Assembly: GCA_001972305.1 (NCBI GenBank)
Contig: BDDD01001783.1
Coordinates: forward strand, 62,001 to 126,000
Reading direction: 5' to 3'
Source of the DNA: Cephalotus follicularis
Taxonomy: Eukaryota; Streptophyta; Magnoliopsida; Oxalidales; Cephalotaceae
Length of the DNA: 64,000 nt
Part shown: positions 10,742-23,425 of the stretch, piece by piece
How the letters are laid out: every line of letters starts with the position of its first letter
Numbering within the stretch: the first letter of the stretch is position 1
The notes under the pieces: model-generated
Databases searched by the model: none
Seen by the model: the letters and a program-made list of their open reading frames with translations, nothing else
Told to the model about the DNA's origin: nothing
Position numbers and translations under genes: made by a program

Positions 10742-11197
10742 GGCTTAGACTTTTAATAGGTTTTGACCTAGGCTTATATAAATACTATAATATAGGTTTA
10801 ATTGAGAGGAAAGAAAGAGCGAAAGAGAGAGCACAGGGGCTAACGGCACGAGAATAAAGAAAAAAGAAAAATATTTTTGGTTTAGCAAAGGTAAGGAACT
10901 TCTACAATCCTATTTCTTAAATTTGGGATTGTTTTTCCATGTGTTTATTATCCTTTCTTTGAGATTATAATTCATAATTATGAATGTTTGATATGAAATT
11001 TGTAATCCATGTGTTATGATGATTATACATATTGATGCATTGATTGGCATGTCATGTTCTTGATTAAGCAATTGTTGGTCATCATTATTTTTTGAAATCC
11101 CGTTTTTCTTGATTTCTTACGTGCACTATTTTAAAAATATTCGTCAAATATTTTGTAGCTATCAACAAATTTCAAATCTTTCATGGATTAAAAGGGT
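10742..11197. other. AT-rich host sequence of the nest, possibly part of an old LTR
   Basis: It has a TATA-like TATATAAATA at 10775-10784 followed by an A/G-rich stretch (about 10800-10870), as in the promoter and early transcribed part of a plant LTR. It is cut by the Copia at 11203, and the same kind of sequence resumes at 27203. I cannot place both ends of the older element. Confidence 0.4.
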
Positions 11198-11202
11198 TTT
11201 CA

Positions 11203-11429
11203 TGTTGGATACTTAGGTATATAAGTAATATGTTTTAATATAAGCCTAATAAGTGAAGACCTAAGAGTTGAGCCTATATGGACTAGAGCCCATAATAAGG
11301 TAAAACCCTAGTACAAATATAAGCGTGCTAGTTGGAGGCAACACTGTAGAGTATTCCAAATTTAATACAAATTGTGTATTGTTTTAAGCCACATACATTT
11401 ATATCTCAATACAGATCTAAACCTTAACA
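11203..11429 (+). repeat. 5' LTR of the Copia at 11203-27197
   Basis: It starts TGTTGGATAC and ends CCTTAACA. The preceding TTTCA matches the one after the 3' LTR. No clear tRNA-Met primer site follows. Confidence 0.92.
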
Positions 11430-12236
11430 ATCTTAAAGCAATATTTGGTGTTTTTATCTGAATTTGAGAGGTTACCGGTGAGATGTGGATGTCTCATTTT
11501 GTGTGTAATTTGGTTGTTCCATGGCAGGGGCAGCTTGGTAATTATTCATGTCAGGGGCAAAATGGTCAAAAATGAAACTTTTTGTTCTGGCCACCGTTTG
11601 AGGTAAACGAGGTACGGATCTTGTGCGTCTTGACGAGAGGAATCTGCTGGTGGTATTGGATTTCCTATTCGGTGCCAGAATCGTCCAGAACGACATCCTA
11701 AAGTGTCGGTGATCCGCAACCTTTGAACACCTATTCCGGCCGCCGGAGTTGACATCAAAGGCTCAGACCGGTCGCGTTCAGTTTGTCTCTCCACGGTGGT
11801 TCTTTTGAAAGTGGTGCGGCGTCGAATTGTTGCCCGACAGAGGAGTTTGGTGGTGTAGCCGCCGCGATTTGAAAGGCTTTTTCGGCCACTGGTGAGTCGG
11901 TTCAGGCAGCGGAGTGACGCGGTCGACTCTTGGAGGTCTGCCAGTCCGTTTGCGAGGTCGGTGTAGTTTGTCATCGCCAGAATCGCAATCTTCCTCCTTG
12001 GCTGTGCGTCAAAGAAGGAGCCGTGCGCATGGCGTCCATGCACGTGTCGCTGTGACTGGTGGTGTCTGGCAAGTGTGGCGCACGTGCGCGCAGTGAGAGT
12101 GAGGCAATTTTTTTGCTATTTTTCAGACTTTGAGGCTTCGTTTGGTTGCTGTTTATACTAAAAATTCAGGTGCACTTGTTCTAATTATTATTTAATCTAT
12201 TTATTTACTGAAATAGATAAATATATTCCATTTGAG
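11430..12236 (+). other. Leader of the Copia, partly G+C-rich
   Basis: About 800 bp lie between the 5' LTR and gag. The part at about 11540-12090 is richer in G+C than the rest of the element and gives long but meaningless frames on both strands. I recognise no domain. Confidence 0.5.
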
Positions 12237-13010
12237 ATGGTTAAATTACAATCATTTGGTGGGTCAGAGTACAACGCTTGGAGGCATAAGACTCAATTCG
12301 GGTTGAAATCCCATTAGATATTCTATACTGTTTTGAGTAATTTTTCTGACACCACTGAAGATGTTTCTAAATCTCAATAGTTAAGTGATGAGGACTATTG
12401 TAGAGACTACTTGTTGAATTGTTTATCAGACCGTCTTTCAGAAACTTATAGTAAGTTTAAAACTGCTAAGGAAATATGGGACAACTTAGATGCTCAATTC
12501 CAAAAAGAGGAGGAGCTATCCAAATCTCACATGGTGGATAAGTTCTTACATTTCAAGTTTTGTAAGGACATGGAAATCACTCATGAAGTTACTGATCTCG
12601 AGAACTTAAAGTCTAAGATGAACAATGAGAATATTGGTGTAATTGATATTTTCCTGGTTGGTGCTATTATCTATAAGCTACCTGCTGCATGACATTCCTT
12701 CAAAACTGAAATGTATAGAAAGAAGGAACAGATTGGAATGGATAAGCTCAAACGATACATCCGTATCGAAGATGAGAATCTTGCTAGGAATAACTTGGAG
12801 CTAGTTAAGCAGCAACAGTTCGCTTTCAATGTTGTAACACAGCCCAAGAAATTTCCTAAGCAGACCAAGTCACATAAGAGTGAACCCTCGAAGTTGGAAG
12901 CCAAGAAAACTATCGGTAAAAAGAAAAAGAAAAAGAAAACTAAGTGTTACAACTGTGGGAAATGGGGTCGCTGGGCAACAGACTGTAGGCTACCTAAGAA
13001 GCCTATTGTT
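12237..13010 (+). mobile_element. Copia gag and zinc knuckle (element 11203-27197)
   Basis: Recognisable gag words include GGSEYNAWRHK, ETYSKFKTAKEIWDNL and KSHMVDKFLHFKF. A lysine-rich stretch and a zinc knuckle of CX2CX4-(W/H)X4C type, CYNCGKWGRWATDC, follow near 12945-12990. Fossil gag with several breaks. Confidence 0.85.
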
Positions 13011-13099
13011 GACATACCACAAAAGGAATCTCACATGCTAGTGGGCAAGCCTGAGCCTTGCAATTTTATCGTAATGATGATGGATGGCAGGGCGATCGC

Positions 13100-14445
13100 T
13101 TCTTCAGAGCGGTGGTTAGACATTGGAGCTACATGTCATGCAACCAATAACAAGAGTCTACTGATAGAGGTCAATATTACGAAAGAGACTGTTACAGTGG
13201 CTAGCGGGGGCCGAGGCACTCCTGACTCATAACGGTACTGTAAACCTGGTCCTTTCTTTAGGTAACATACTTACTTTAAAAGATGTTAAATTTGTACATT
13301 TTCTTAATAAGAATTTAATTTCTATTAATCTTTTAGACAAAGCTTGCATGTGTAATTATTTTATGAACAGTAGAGTAACTATATATGTTAATTCTATTTA
13401 TTTTGGATGTGCATTTCTGATTGATGGTATGTATATGTCGAGTTTAGCTCATGAGACTATTTGCCATGTCGATTCAACATTAATTGATCATAAGTTATTA
13501 CACAATAGACTTGGACATGTAAATTACAGAAAAATAATTCAATTGACTAAAACTCATAATATACCATTAAATACTTCCATTCGATTTAACAGATGTGAAG
13601 TGGGCGCTCAGACTAAGATCACTAGAAAATCTTTTCAATCGGTTTCTAGAAGTACACAACTTCTTGAATTGATACATTGTGACTTATGTGATTTCAAAAG
13701 TTTCACAACTCGTGGAGGTCAGAAGTATCTAATTACTTTCATAGACGATTTTTCAAGATATTGTCATGTTTATCTGTTGAAATCAAAGGATGAAGCTTTT
13801 GAGAAGTTTAAAAATTTCAAAAATCGTGTTGAAAATCAATTAAATTTGAAAATTAAAAAGTTTAGGAGTGACAGAGTTGGAGAATACACAATGACAGAAT
13901 TCAAGGAATTCTGTGCCTCTCAGGGCATATTACTTGAAACTACTGTTCCTTACTCACTCCAATCAAATGGCATAGCTGAATGTAAGAATATGACGTTAAC
14001 AGAAATGTTGAACTCTATGTTATTGACAGCTGGTATGCCTACTTCCTACTGGGAGGAAGCAGTTCTAACTGCTAATCACATCATGAATAAAGTGCCACAC
14101 TCTGAGTTAAACTCCATTCTTTATGAGTTATGGCATAAACATCCTTGTAGATATGACACTCTCAAGACTTGGGCTGTATTGCTTATGTAAGAATACAAGA
14201 CCTTACCTAAGGTGGGACCTAGAACCAACACTTGTGTGTACCTAGGTTGTGCAGAAGATAGTGCTGCAAACAGGTTTTTTGATCTATCTACCAATGCGAT
14301 TATAGAATCTCGAGATGCTGTTTTCTTTGAGAACAAGTTCCTAAGAGACCATGGTTTGACTGTACCTGGCTATACAACAGAGGTTACCAAATCTGAAATT
14401 GGTCATTCTGAAACTAGTTCCCCATTGATTCCTGCAGCAGTAATA
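13100..14445 (+). mobile_element. Copia protease and integrase (element 11203-27197)
   Basis: The protease region has WLDIGATCHATNN near 13113. The GAG-pre-integrase region has HNRLGHVNYRKI. The integrase core has ELIHCDLCDFK, YLITFIDDFSRYCHVYLLKS, FRSDRVGEYT and PYSLQSNGIAE. After it come the usual VYLGC and AVFFENKF words. The stretch ends where the insertion at about 14445 begins. Confidence 0.88.
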
Positions 14446-15992
14446 ATTTTTTTAATTTGGCACAGTATATGGCCGTATTGGGCCGATGGAGCCCGAATCG
14501 ATAAAAAGCATCGCGTATTGGAGCCGCAAATTATAAGGCCCAAAATGATTAATAAAGCCCATTTTTAATGCGCGACTACAAGGCCCTATGTTCGCATTTT
14601 TATTGTGATTATTTTGGTACCCGTTCGGATAATTAATATCGCCGTTTGCGGATTAAACGGGACCCAGACCTTAGTATTTTGACTGGTAAATACCAAGAAG
14701 GGAAGCAAAAATTAAAGAAAGAAAAGAGGGGACACGGGCGCATAAGGCGCCCATGCAAAAGAAAGAACCAGAGACGCAAGAAAGAGAGACATCGGGAGAG
14801 AGATCAGTGGGAGAGAAAGGGAGAGAGGGAGAGCTCGGCGCCGGAGAAGGCGACGGTGCCGGACCAGGAGCTCACCGGTCAGAGCCTCCACTGCTGACGG
14901 TAAGCCTCCTTCCTTCTTCTCTTCTCTTTTCTTCTTTTTCTTCTCGTTTTTTTTCTCCCTGACGTCGTCACTATCGCGCGTTGCCGTGCGTTCCACCACC
15001 GGTTAGCATCGCGAGAAGGTCCGGTCTTCACCTAGGAGGCCGACTACACCTATTTCAGTGACCGATTTGGTGCCATTTGGCCAAAAATGGCCAGATTCGA
15101 ACTGACGAGTCGACCTAGCGAATCAACTCGCTGCCGCCTATGACGGCGTGTTTAGCACCGAGTCTCGGCGAGTTAAGGGCTTTGATGTGTTTGTCTGGTG
15201 GTTGTGATGCGTTTTATGGTGTTGACCGGAGTTGTGGTTGACCGCCGAGTCAACTCAGTGAGTTGAACTCACTGCCGGCTGTGACTGGGCATTTCGGCGC
15301 CGATTCACGGTGAGTTACGGGTGGAGACACCTTAAGTAGACTGTTTGTGACACTTTTGTGAAGTGGCCAGAATTGTGGATGTTCGGTGAGTCAACTCAGT
15401 GAGTTGACTCACTGTCGGCTGTGACTGCGCGATTCACGGCGAGTCACGGTGAGCCTCCGATGGTTTTGAACATATCGTCCAATGTGTAACCTATTTTTGG
15501 GTTTCGCCGGAGCTAAATGAGTTGGCCGGAAACTGGCCGAAGCACCGATGGCGGCTGTGCTTGGTTTTCGTGCGTAGAGTGTAACGGAAATGTGTTGTGC
15601 ATGCAGGATAAAGGAAACGATCAAGGATAAGCAAAATGATCAAGGATAGAGGATTTCCGAGCTTTACGAGCTCAGTTGCTAAGAGATAGGTTATACTATT
15701 GCTTGCATTACATTCATGCATTTTAAATGATTATATGGATTGATATGTGCACGAATTGTAATTGTATGGATGCATGATTGTATATATATATATATAAACG
15801 AGCATACGGATGGATATGTATACTGCATATGGCATATGATATAAGGGTTCGATGCTGAATCAAGAGAAGATGAATTCTTGCCTTCTCTCAATTCACGGGC
15901 TATGAGATGAATCTTAAAAAGGGCTTTAAACTATTTTGGACATAGTTTCATTGATTTACGAACTCTTTCGCAAACTGCATTTTCTATCAAAA

Positions 15993-16207
15993 CCGTCGAT
16001 GCTTTATGCTTTCAAAACCAAACCCGTCGACGCTTTCATGTCTTAAACTGAGTAGTCGATGTTTTATACTTATACTTTCTAAAACTGTCGACGCTTTTAT
16101 GTGTTAAACCAAACAGTCGACGCCTTATGCTTTAAAATAAACCGTTGATGCTTTATACTTGTGCTTTTTAAAACTGTTGACGCCCGGGGCTAAGCATCGA
16201 CGCTTAG
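15993..16207 (+). repeat. GTCGACGC cassette array, eight units
   Basis: Eight units of about 20-40 bp share a core of the form YGTCGAYGCTT, several followed by TATGCTTTAAA-like words. Exact GTCGACGC is seen three times; the others differ mostly by C-to-T or G-to-A at CpG, as decay of methylated sites would give. Confidence 0.75.
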
Positions 16208-16860
16208 TGCCCTGTTCAGCCTAAACACACCGTTTTACATAGTTTTCCATCCAAAATGGTTTTATCTTCAACCGGATTCCATAGAAAGCCTCCCTAAGGC
16301 TTTGTAACCTATGGAAATCCTTCTGTATCATATTTGATTTCTAAATTGATGTTCAAAGTGAAGCTTTAAGGAAAGTACTCAATAGAAGAGTTTTACGCAA
16401 ATGGTTTCTAAATGGTTTTCAAAATGGTCAGGATAGTTCCATTGGGATATCGAGACGTAGATATCTTATTTGGACTTCCTCTCCATTGTTTTATGGATTT
16501 CAAAATGGTCAGGTACTACCATTGGGATATCTGGGTGCGGATACTCCCATTTGGACTTCCTTTCCATTCATTATAACTTCGATAGGGACCAACCAAATGA
16601 TATATGAAAAATTGATTACAAAATGGATTATGAACACGAAATGGCCATTGGATATGAAAAATGACTTATGATTATGAAATGATCTTTATATGATTTGACG
16701 GATGTGGATCCTATGAGATCCTTTATGAAATGGTCCCTATCCTTTAAACGAATATATGTTATGGGTTACGAATATTACAAGGTACGACTATGATATACAT
16801 TATTGTTTGAGACTAGCGAGATAACCCATTCCTGACTTTCATTTCCGTCGTGAATGTCAT

Positions 16861-17090
16861 GAATGTTAGACCACAGTTTATACCACATTGTGATCGCAGA
16901 CCATACAAAAGAGCTTACCTCACCTTGTGGTTGACTATTCTGTACCCAGCTTACCTCACATTGTGATTGCGGACCATACAAAAGAGTTTACCTCACATTG
17001 TGATTGCGGACCCTTAGGTACAGGACTTATCTCACATCGTGATGTGGGCCATACAAAAGAGCTTACCCCACGTTGTTAGAGGACCAATAT
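16861..17090 (+). repeat. Tandem repeat, about 45-60 bp units
   Basis: Four to five degenerate units share ACCTCACATTGTGATTGCGGA and CCATACAAAAGAG. It lies inside the probable solo LTR. Confidence 0.75.
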
Positions 17091-17319
17091 GAATTATGAT
17101 ACGACATTGTGGTCAGTGTTATCTCATTCCTCACACCTCCATGACACCAAAAGTGCGTCGAGGGTGGGATGGACCCTATGGACTGGTTCTCCCTATGATT
17201 GATATGGATTGTTATATGGATTGTTTGCAGGCCTATGGCCTTTAATGTGATTATGACCAACCTAGTATACCACTGCTTAGGAACAGTTGGTATACTGACG
17301 CCGTCCGCAATTGTCATTT

Positions 17320-17480
17320 ATGCACACGACATGCCATACATATATATTATACTGTTGCATGCATATCACCATTATGCTGATGCGCTACATGACATACATA
17401 TATATTATACTGTTGTACACATATCACCATTATGCTGATGCACTACATGACATACATTGATATACTGTTACACACATCAC
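17320..17480 (+). repeat. Tandem repeat, about 70 bp units
   Basis: Two full units and a partial one share CATACATATATATTATACTG and ACCATTATGCTGATGC. It lies immediately upstream of the hairpin pair at 17519-17564. Confidence 0.8.
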
Positions 17481-17518
17481 TATTATACTGTTGCATGCAT
17501 AGCATAGTATACCTACAT

Positions 17519-17564
17519 GACATTATGTCGCTGACCCATTTCCCCTGTGTGCGGAATGGGTCAG
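17519..17564 (+). other. Two adjacent hairpins in the LTR
   Basis: GACATTATGTC (17519-17529, a palindrome) is followed one base later by CTGACCCATT (17531-17540), which pairs perfectly over ten bases with AATGGGTCAG (17555-17564) across a 14-base loop. Similar pairs occur in other LTRs in this window. Confidence 0.7.
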
Positions 17565-18270
17565 GCTCAGGCCCAGGTGATGGATTGCAACAAGGTAAGC
17601 TGAGAAGGACAGGTTTTCTATAACAGATTTTTGTTAGCCAATTGTATATGGAGTTGCTTGTTTTTGGATTTGCTTATATGAGTTGAATATAAGAGTTGTA
17701 AAAAAGGGGACTCATGTTTATGATTAAAATGTATTGAGATATAAGGCTTGTTATGTATAAGGATTGTGAAAAGGAACCCTATGTAATTGAGACAAATATA
17801 AAGATGTTAGAGTTATGTTTTATTCAGCTATCGACCCGCCGACATGTGGCAGTGCTTATGATATGTGTATTGATGTATTAAACAGGGACAATCCCATCAT
17901 TTGAGGCATTAGAATGATATGATACTGGTTTAGTTGTGATTGCCGAGGGCTGAGCCCGTATATATACATAAACTGCTGATTCCTCCTTCTGGAGTGTTGA
18001 GGTATAAAATGTGTTTTCCTTTACAGGGGGTTTAGTCCTATAAACGAATACTTCATGCCAAAATTTTTGGGAGATTTTAATAGTTAATTTTTATTTGATT
18101 TGATTATTCCGCTGATGTTATATAATAATTCTTCCGCTTATATGACTTGGATTTAAAGTTTTAAATTTATAGCACTTTTTGGAGTATGAATTATATGACT
18201 AAATGGACTGAAGGGAATGAATATCACGCGTCGGATCGTGGGGGTTTACCCTCGCGGTTCAGGGCGCGAC

Positions 18271-19447
18271 AACCTGTAAGAGTGTCTATAAGAGATAGTA
18301 CCCAAGAGTTTTGGTGAGGACTTCGTCACTTACCATCTGGACTGATCCATCTTCTTACAAGGAAGCTATGAGATCTACGGGCTCTTTGTTGTGGGCAGAA
18401 GTCATTGATGATGAAATGATCTCTCTGTTGCAAAATCACACATGACAGTTAGTTGATTTGCCAAAAGGGGCTAAAACTGTGCGCTGCAAGTGGGTTTTGA
18501 AGAAGAAACTCAATAGTGATGGATCAATAGCTCGGTATAAAGCACGTTTAGTAGCTAAAGGCTATACACAATAGAGTGGGATAGACTTTTTTGATGTCTA
18601 TTCACCTATGTGTCATCTATCCACTATGAGGATTCTTTTTGCTTTGGCATCTATTGAGCACTATGTGGTGCATCAAAATGGATGAAAAGACAGCTTTCTT
18701 TAATAGAGAGTTAACTGAGGAAATCTACAAGAACAAACCTGAGGGGTTCATCATAGAATGTTTAGAGGATAAGGTTTGTAAACTGAACAAATCATTGTAT
18801 GGTCTTAAACAAGCGCCTAAATTGTGGCATAAAAAAATTGACAAAGTAGTAAAGAGCCATGGTTTTCAAACCAGTTACTTGGAACTATCGTTCTGTGTCA
18901 AATAAGGTTGCGATTATCTTCTTGTATGTAGACGATATGTTGATTCTTGGTTCCGATCTCTCTTTACTGAGTAACATGAATACCACATTGGCAAAGGCAT
19001 TTGCCGTGACAGATCTTGGTATGGTTAATACCATTCTTGGTATGAAAGTAAGTTTTGAAAGGCAAGTAATCTTCCTTAGCCAGACTCATTACATTGAGCA
19101 ACTACTTTCTACTTGGGGATACAGTGAGTGCAAACCCATTGAAACACCATGTGACTATAATAAGAAACAAAGTCCTAATGACAGTGCCAGTGTGAATTAG
19201 TTAGAATACTCTAAACTGATTTGTAGTCTCATGTACGCTATGAGTTGCACTAGACCAGACATAGCCTTTACAGTTGGTATGCTGAGTCGTTTCACTAGTA
19301 ATCCTAGCAATGAGCATTGGGATGCCCTTACGAGGCTGATGAGATACCTTAAAGCTACTAAAGATTATGCTCTCTGCTACTCTGGTTATCCTCCTACTGT
19401 GGAAGGACATTCTGATGCCTTTTGGTGTTTAGATATTAGAGACAGTA
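18271..19447 (+). mobile_element. Copia reverse transcriptase (element 11203-27197)
   Basis: RT words include MDEKTAFFNRELTEEIYKNK, VCKLNKSLYGLKQAPKLW, the catalytic FLYVDDMLILG, then VTDLGMVNTILGM and YAMSCTRPDIAF. The stretch is cut at 19448 by the gag-only Gypsy. Fossil with several breaks. Confidence 0.9.
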
Positions 19448-21823
19448 TGTAATAACTCGTACCTATTTTTAGAGGATTGTATCTTAAGGCTTAGTTTGGT
19501 TCATGGAATGGACCTAAGTTGATTTTGTGTGGTTAGTGGCTTATTTAAAACATGTGGACAAGAATGGTTTAGGTTATTATATTGATTTTATAGTTAGCTT
19601 CTTGAGGAAGCTTGTTGTTCCCAAGGTGGTGTTTGGATAAGAAGTTGTTGGAGTTGGTAGTTCTTCTTGGTAAGTGAGTTCGGTTTTTGGAGAGAGAGAA
19701 AGAAAGGGAGAGCCCTCGTCTTCTATTTCCTTGCCGAGAGTTGGAATCTTTGTCTTGCTTTTGAGCTTTGGAGGTGAGATCCTACCTTCTCTAGTTTTGG
19801 TAAAGGCATGGTGGTACGTTGTGCTTGGGCCGAGGAAGAGGATGATGGCCTGGTTTGGCTGGTTATGTTATGTTTATGTATGTGTTTGTGTTTCTTCCTG
19901 GGTTGATTCGTGTTAGTTTTGCAGACGACGGTCCCGTTGCTGAGACGGAGCACCTCGGGGTTGGTCGGCGATAACGTGTGGGGTGTTTCTGCGAGTGAGA
20001 CATTCTCCTCTTTCTTTTATTGATATTTACGTGTGCTTGTTATCATCCTCTGGTTGAATGTTTTCCTTGGGGATTTGGATCCCGGTTATCTTGTATATTT
20101 GTGTTCTTGATCTGGGGTGAGCTTGAGAGCTCGGATGGTCCTCAGGATTGTGTATTTTGTCCTCGGGTGTGTTGTTATCTTTGTTGATGATTCTCTCCTT
20201 ATACCTTGGTTTTCCTCTGTTATGAGGGGTGCACGAAATTGTGCGGCTTGTTTTTCTTGGTTTCCCCCTGGTTGTACAGATAAAGGATAGCGAGCTGAGG
20301 CTCGGATAGATACTAGCGGACGAGGTTTGGATACACATAGCAGACAAGGCCTGGATAGGTGTGTGTTTTTCCTGGTATGGTGGCAGACCACGGATACTGT
20401 GGTGGATAGAGAGCTGAGGCTCGAATAGATACTAGCGAGCTGAGGCGCAGATAGATACTAGCGGACGAGGTTCGGATAGATTCTAGCAGGCGAGGCCTAG
20501 ATATGTGTGTGTGTGTGGTGTCATGGTGTATGACGACAGACCACGGGATGTGGTGATGTGTGTTTGTCTTCCTCTTCCTTATTTGTTGTCCCCGACACAG
20601 TTATTATTTATTGATGATGATATAATCTTCCATTGGATTCTTATACTTGTTGATATTTGAACTCTCTTGACAGGCTCCAAGGAGCTGGAAGTTGTCATGT
20701 GTTTGAGTTGTACATTCTTTTATTGTCCCCTAATATATTCTCGTTTCTCCTAGTTGGGTATGACCTGATATATGTTTCCTTGTGCGTCCAGTGGTTGTGG
20801 ATGCTCTGGAGAATGCTTGTTCTTGCTCACTAGTCATTTGGACTAATCCCCTCCTAGTTATTTTGCAGAGGAAGCTGCTGTGGCTGCCAGGGCAGTCTTT
20901 TGGGTTGACAAGGTAGTCTGCGGGGGATGAGCAGAGCTGCCGGCTTCATAGGCTCGTCCTTGCATGCATTCATGGTGGCATATGGGTTTTATTCTTTTGT
21001 TGTATGGTCCTCGACCTAAGGAGGAAAATATATTCTTTTGTAAGGGTCCTCGGCTTCGAGCAGGGGACGATACTTGTGAACTTGATATATATATTATTTT
21101 GGAATGATAATATGATTTGTTCTTGAGATGATTTATTGTGTTTAATGAAGATATTTCGTGTTTTTACTTGAAACGCTGTGTTATGATCTTCTGCTTCTTT
21201 ACTGAGAAGGTTACCCGAGGTCGGGCTGGTCGGGGGATCTCCCCGGGGTGGGGGTCAACCTGTGAGGCTCGTGTCCTGACCTCATGGTTGTTAGGGTTGG
21301 GTTGGTTTATGATGTGGTCTGGCACTTGTCGTTGGGCTATGTCCGAGGATAACATGTTGTCCGAGGATACGTCTGAGGAGAACGTGTTGTCCGGGGAGGA
21401 CATGCCCGAGGTTAGTCGTCCAATGAGGACATGCCCGAGGATGGCTCATCCAGGGAAGGCATGTTTGAGGATGGAGGTGCAGGCCTGACCTATGATACGT
21501 CATGTTGTGTTGGATGGTGTTGGCATCCCCTGCCCGGGACCCCTGGAAAGATGTAGTGTTACGTTCTCTGCCCTGGCTCCCTTCCCTGGCTTGTTCCTTT
21601 AGTGGAACGGTGCATTTAGGCAGTGGTTATTGTGTTTCCTTTAGTTAAACAGTGAGTTTTGGAATGGTTTTATGTAAGGGTTATTTACAGTTTTGCCATT
21701 TCCTATTTTGTTTCTTCCCTGCCATGAGTTATAGCGTTGTTTTGGCTTAGAGGAGATGGGAAATTCCTCCTCCCTACCGGGTGATTCGTCCGAGGTGGTT
21801 ATCCTGAGGGACATGTCGTCACA
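19448..21823 (+). repeat. 5' LTR of the gag-only Gypsy
   Basis: It starts TGTAATAACTCGTACC and ends GTCGTCACA, just before the primer site. It contains degenerate repeats with GAGGCTCGGATAGATACTAGC (about 20285-20500) and CCGAGGA/ACGTGTTGTCC (about 21345-21475). A small hairpin TAGTC-ATTTG-GACTA lies at 20831-20845. Confidence 0.9.
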
Positions 21824-21825
21824 GT

Positions 21826-21836
21826 TGGTATCAGAG
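21826..21836 (+). other. Primer binding site, tRNA-Met type
   Basis: TGGTATCAGAG, complementary to the 3' end of plant initiator tRNA-Met, lies two bases after the LTR end. Confidence 0.92.
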
Positions 21837-22245
21837 AGACCGGTTTGTGGTTCTAGTGCTTGTTTCTCTTTCTTGTTGTGTGTTGATGCTTTATGGGGTT
21901 TTATATGTTGGGTTTTGCATTTCATGCATGGCATACATATAGAACATGTTGTTACGGTGGTTTCTTGCTCTGTATGAGAAAAATGATGCGTCGTAGTGGC
22001 ACCAGAGGTCCTGGCCGGATTGGGGCAGGGCAACCTCCAGGCTAGCGGGGGATCAGGAACCACAAAATGTTCAGCTGGATGTGCAGGCAAATCCTTGAGT
22101 TGAGGCCAGGAAAAGCAGGTTGGCAGAGGTCGAGGATCATGCTGGGCAGTCAACTGCTCAAGTACCTCCTTTGGTTGTTGTGGGAAGTCAGTCTGAGTTG
22201 TTACAGGCTTTTACCATTTGAGCTCAAACCGTTGGGGCAGCCATA

Positions 22246-23100
22246 CCTCAACCCTTGCCACTTGAACGTATGCAGCGCCTTGGGGCTGTTGTGTTTGGAG
22301 GATCTGGGAACCCCGCTGATACAGAGACTTGGTTAAACCGTATGGAGCGGATATTTGAAAGGATTGATATATCCGTGGACCAGCGGGTAGGCAATGCGTC
22401 CTTTTTGTTGGAGCAAGGAGCCTTGTGTTGATGGGAAGCTTTGAGTGCTAGGTTTGAGGATCCTCTGGAGATCATCTGGGCTGTGTTTAAGAAAGAGTTC
22501 CACCAGCATTTTCTTCCTCGTACCTATGTCCAGGAGCGGAGGAGGGAATTCTTGCGTTTGTATCAGGGTTCTATGTCGGCGGCACAGTACGAGCATAAGT
22601 TTTTGGAGTTGTGTCACTTTACTACTGCTTTGGTGGTTGATCAGGAGGAGAGATGCCAAAGGTTTTTGGACGGCTTGAGGTCGGAGATACGACATGCAGT
22701 GGCAACCATTGTTGGAATGTTTTTGGTAATCTGGTGGAGTCAGCCATGAGGGTTGAGCTAAGCATAAATGAGCATAGGAGCAGACAAGACCAAGGACAGA
22801 AACGGTCTGCTTCGAATCTTGAAGTGGAAGAGAGTTCCTCCAAGAATCAGAGGACGAGGGGACCCTCGTCTGCCAGTGGACGGGTTGGTAAGGGGAGTTG
22901 GGGAGGATCACCTCAGTAGCGGACTCAGGCTCCAGTCCCTAGTTTTTCTCATGGAACTCCTGAGATGGAGAGTGCAGCGACTTTTTCGTCACCCTCACGT
23001 TGTCAGCAGTGTGGTCGACACCATTTTAGTGAATGTGGAGCGGAAAATCGTTCATGTTATCGATGTGGTCAGACTGGGCATTTAAGGAGTCAATGTCCGT
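22246..23100 (+). mobile_element. Gypsy gag with two zinc knuckles
   Basis: Typical chromovirus gag words are seen: NPADTETWLNRMERIFERI, FKKEFHQHFLPRTYVQERRR and SAAQYEHKFLELCHF. Two zinc knuckles follow near 22999-23098 (CQQCGRHHFSEC and CYRCGQTGHLRSQC). Only a short, unassignable stretch lies between this and the polypurine tract. Fossil with a few breaks. Confidence 0.88.
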
Positions 23101-23425
23101 TGGGGTTGCAGAGTGCAACAGGAGCACAAGGATTTGTATCCTCTGATGTACAGTTGACGGCCAGGGAACTAGTGCAGAGAACTAATCAGTTGGGTGCACC
23201 GGGTAGTGGAGCGACTGCTCGGCAAGCCTCTGGTTTAGGAGCGGGTAGCAGTGGACCACCTGGAAGACCTATGGCTACCGCAAGGGTGTACAATTTTAAG
23301 ACGGGCATAGGCCTTACCACTCCTGTTGAGGCTGAAGGTAAGTTGTTTCCTCGGATCATGTTTTGGTTATAAGTGTTCCACCTGTGTTTTAAATTTTGGG
23401 GACAAAATTCCTAAGGTGGGGAGGA

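Larger units (their letters stand above)
14445..18270 (+). mobile_element. Probable solo LTR of a Gypsy element, about 3.8 kb, inserted in Copia
   Basis: It interrupts Copia coding sequence, which resumes at about 18275. The right end GGTTCAGGGCGCGACA at 18270 is a typical plant Gypsy LTR end. The left end is not sharp and I see no certain target duplication. No gag or pol is visible inside. It contains a GA-rich zone (about 14700-14850), a GTCGACGC array (15993-16207), two tandem-repeat zones (16861-17090 and 17320-17480) and an adjacent hairpin pair at 17519-17564. Confidence 0.7.

Noticed and set aside
11546-12043. 165-codon minus-strand ORF in the Copia leader
   Set aside because: Antisense to the element in a G+C-rich stretch with few stops; no recognisable domain and composition-driven on both strands.
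14646-14897. Basic 83-codon ORF with KR/RE repeats
   Set aside because: Arises from the GA-rich tract in the probable solo LTR; all frames show low-complexity charged text.
20086-20391. 101-codon minus-strand ORF, with a twin at 23697-24002
   Set aside because: They are the same segment of the two LTRs of the gag-only Gypsy, antisense to transcription, in a repeat-rich zone; no domain recognised.
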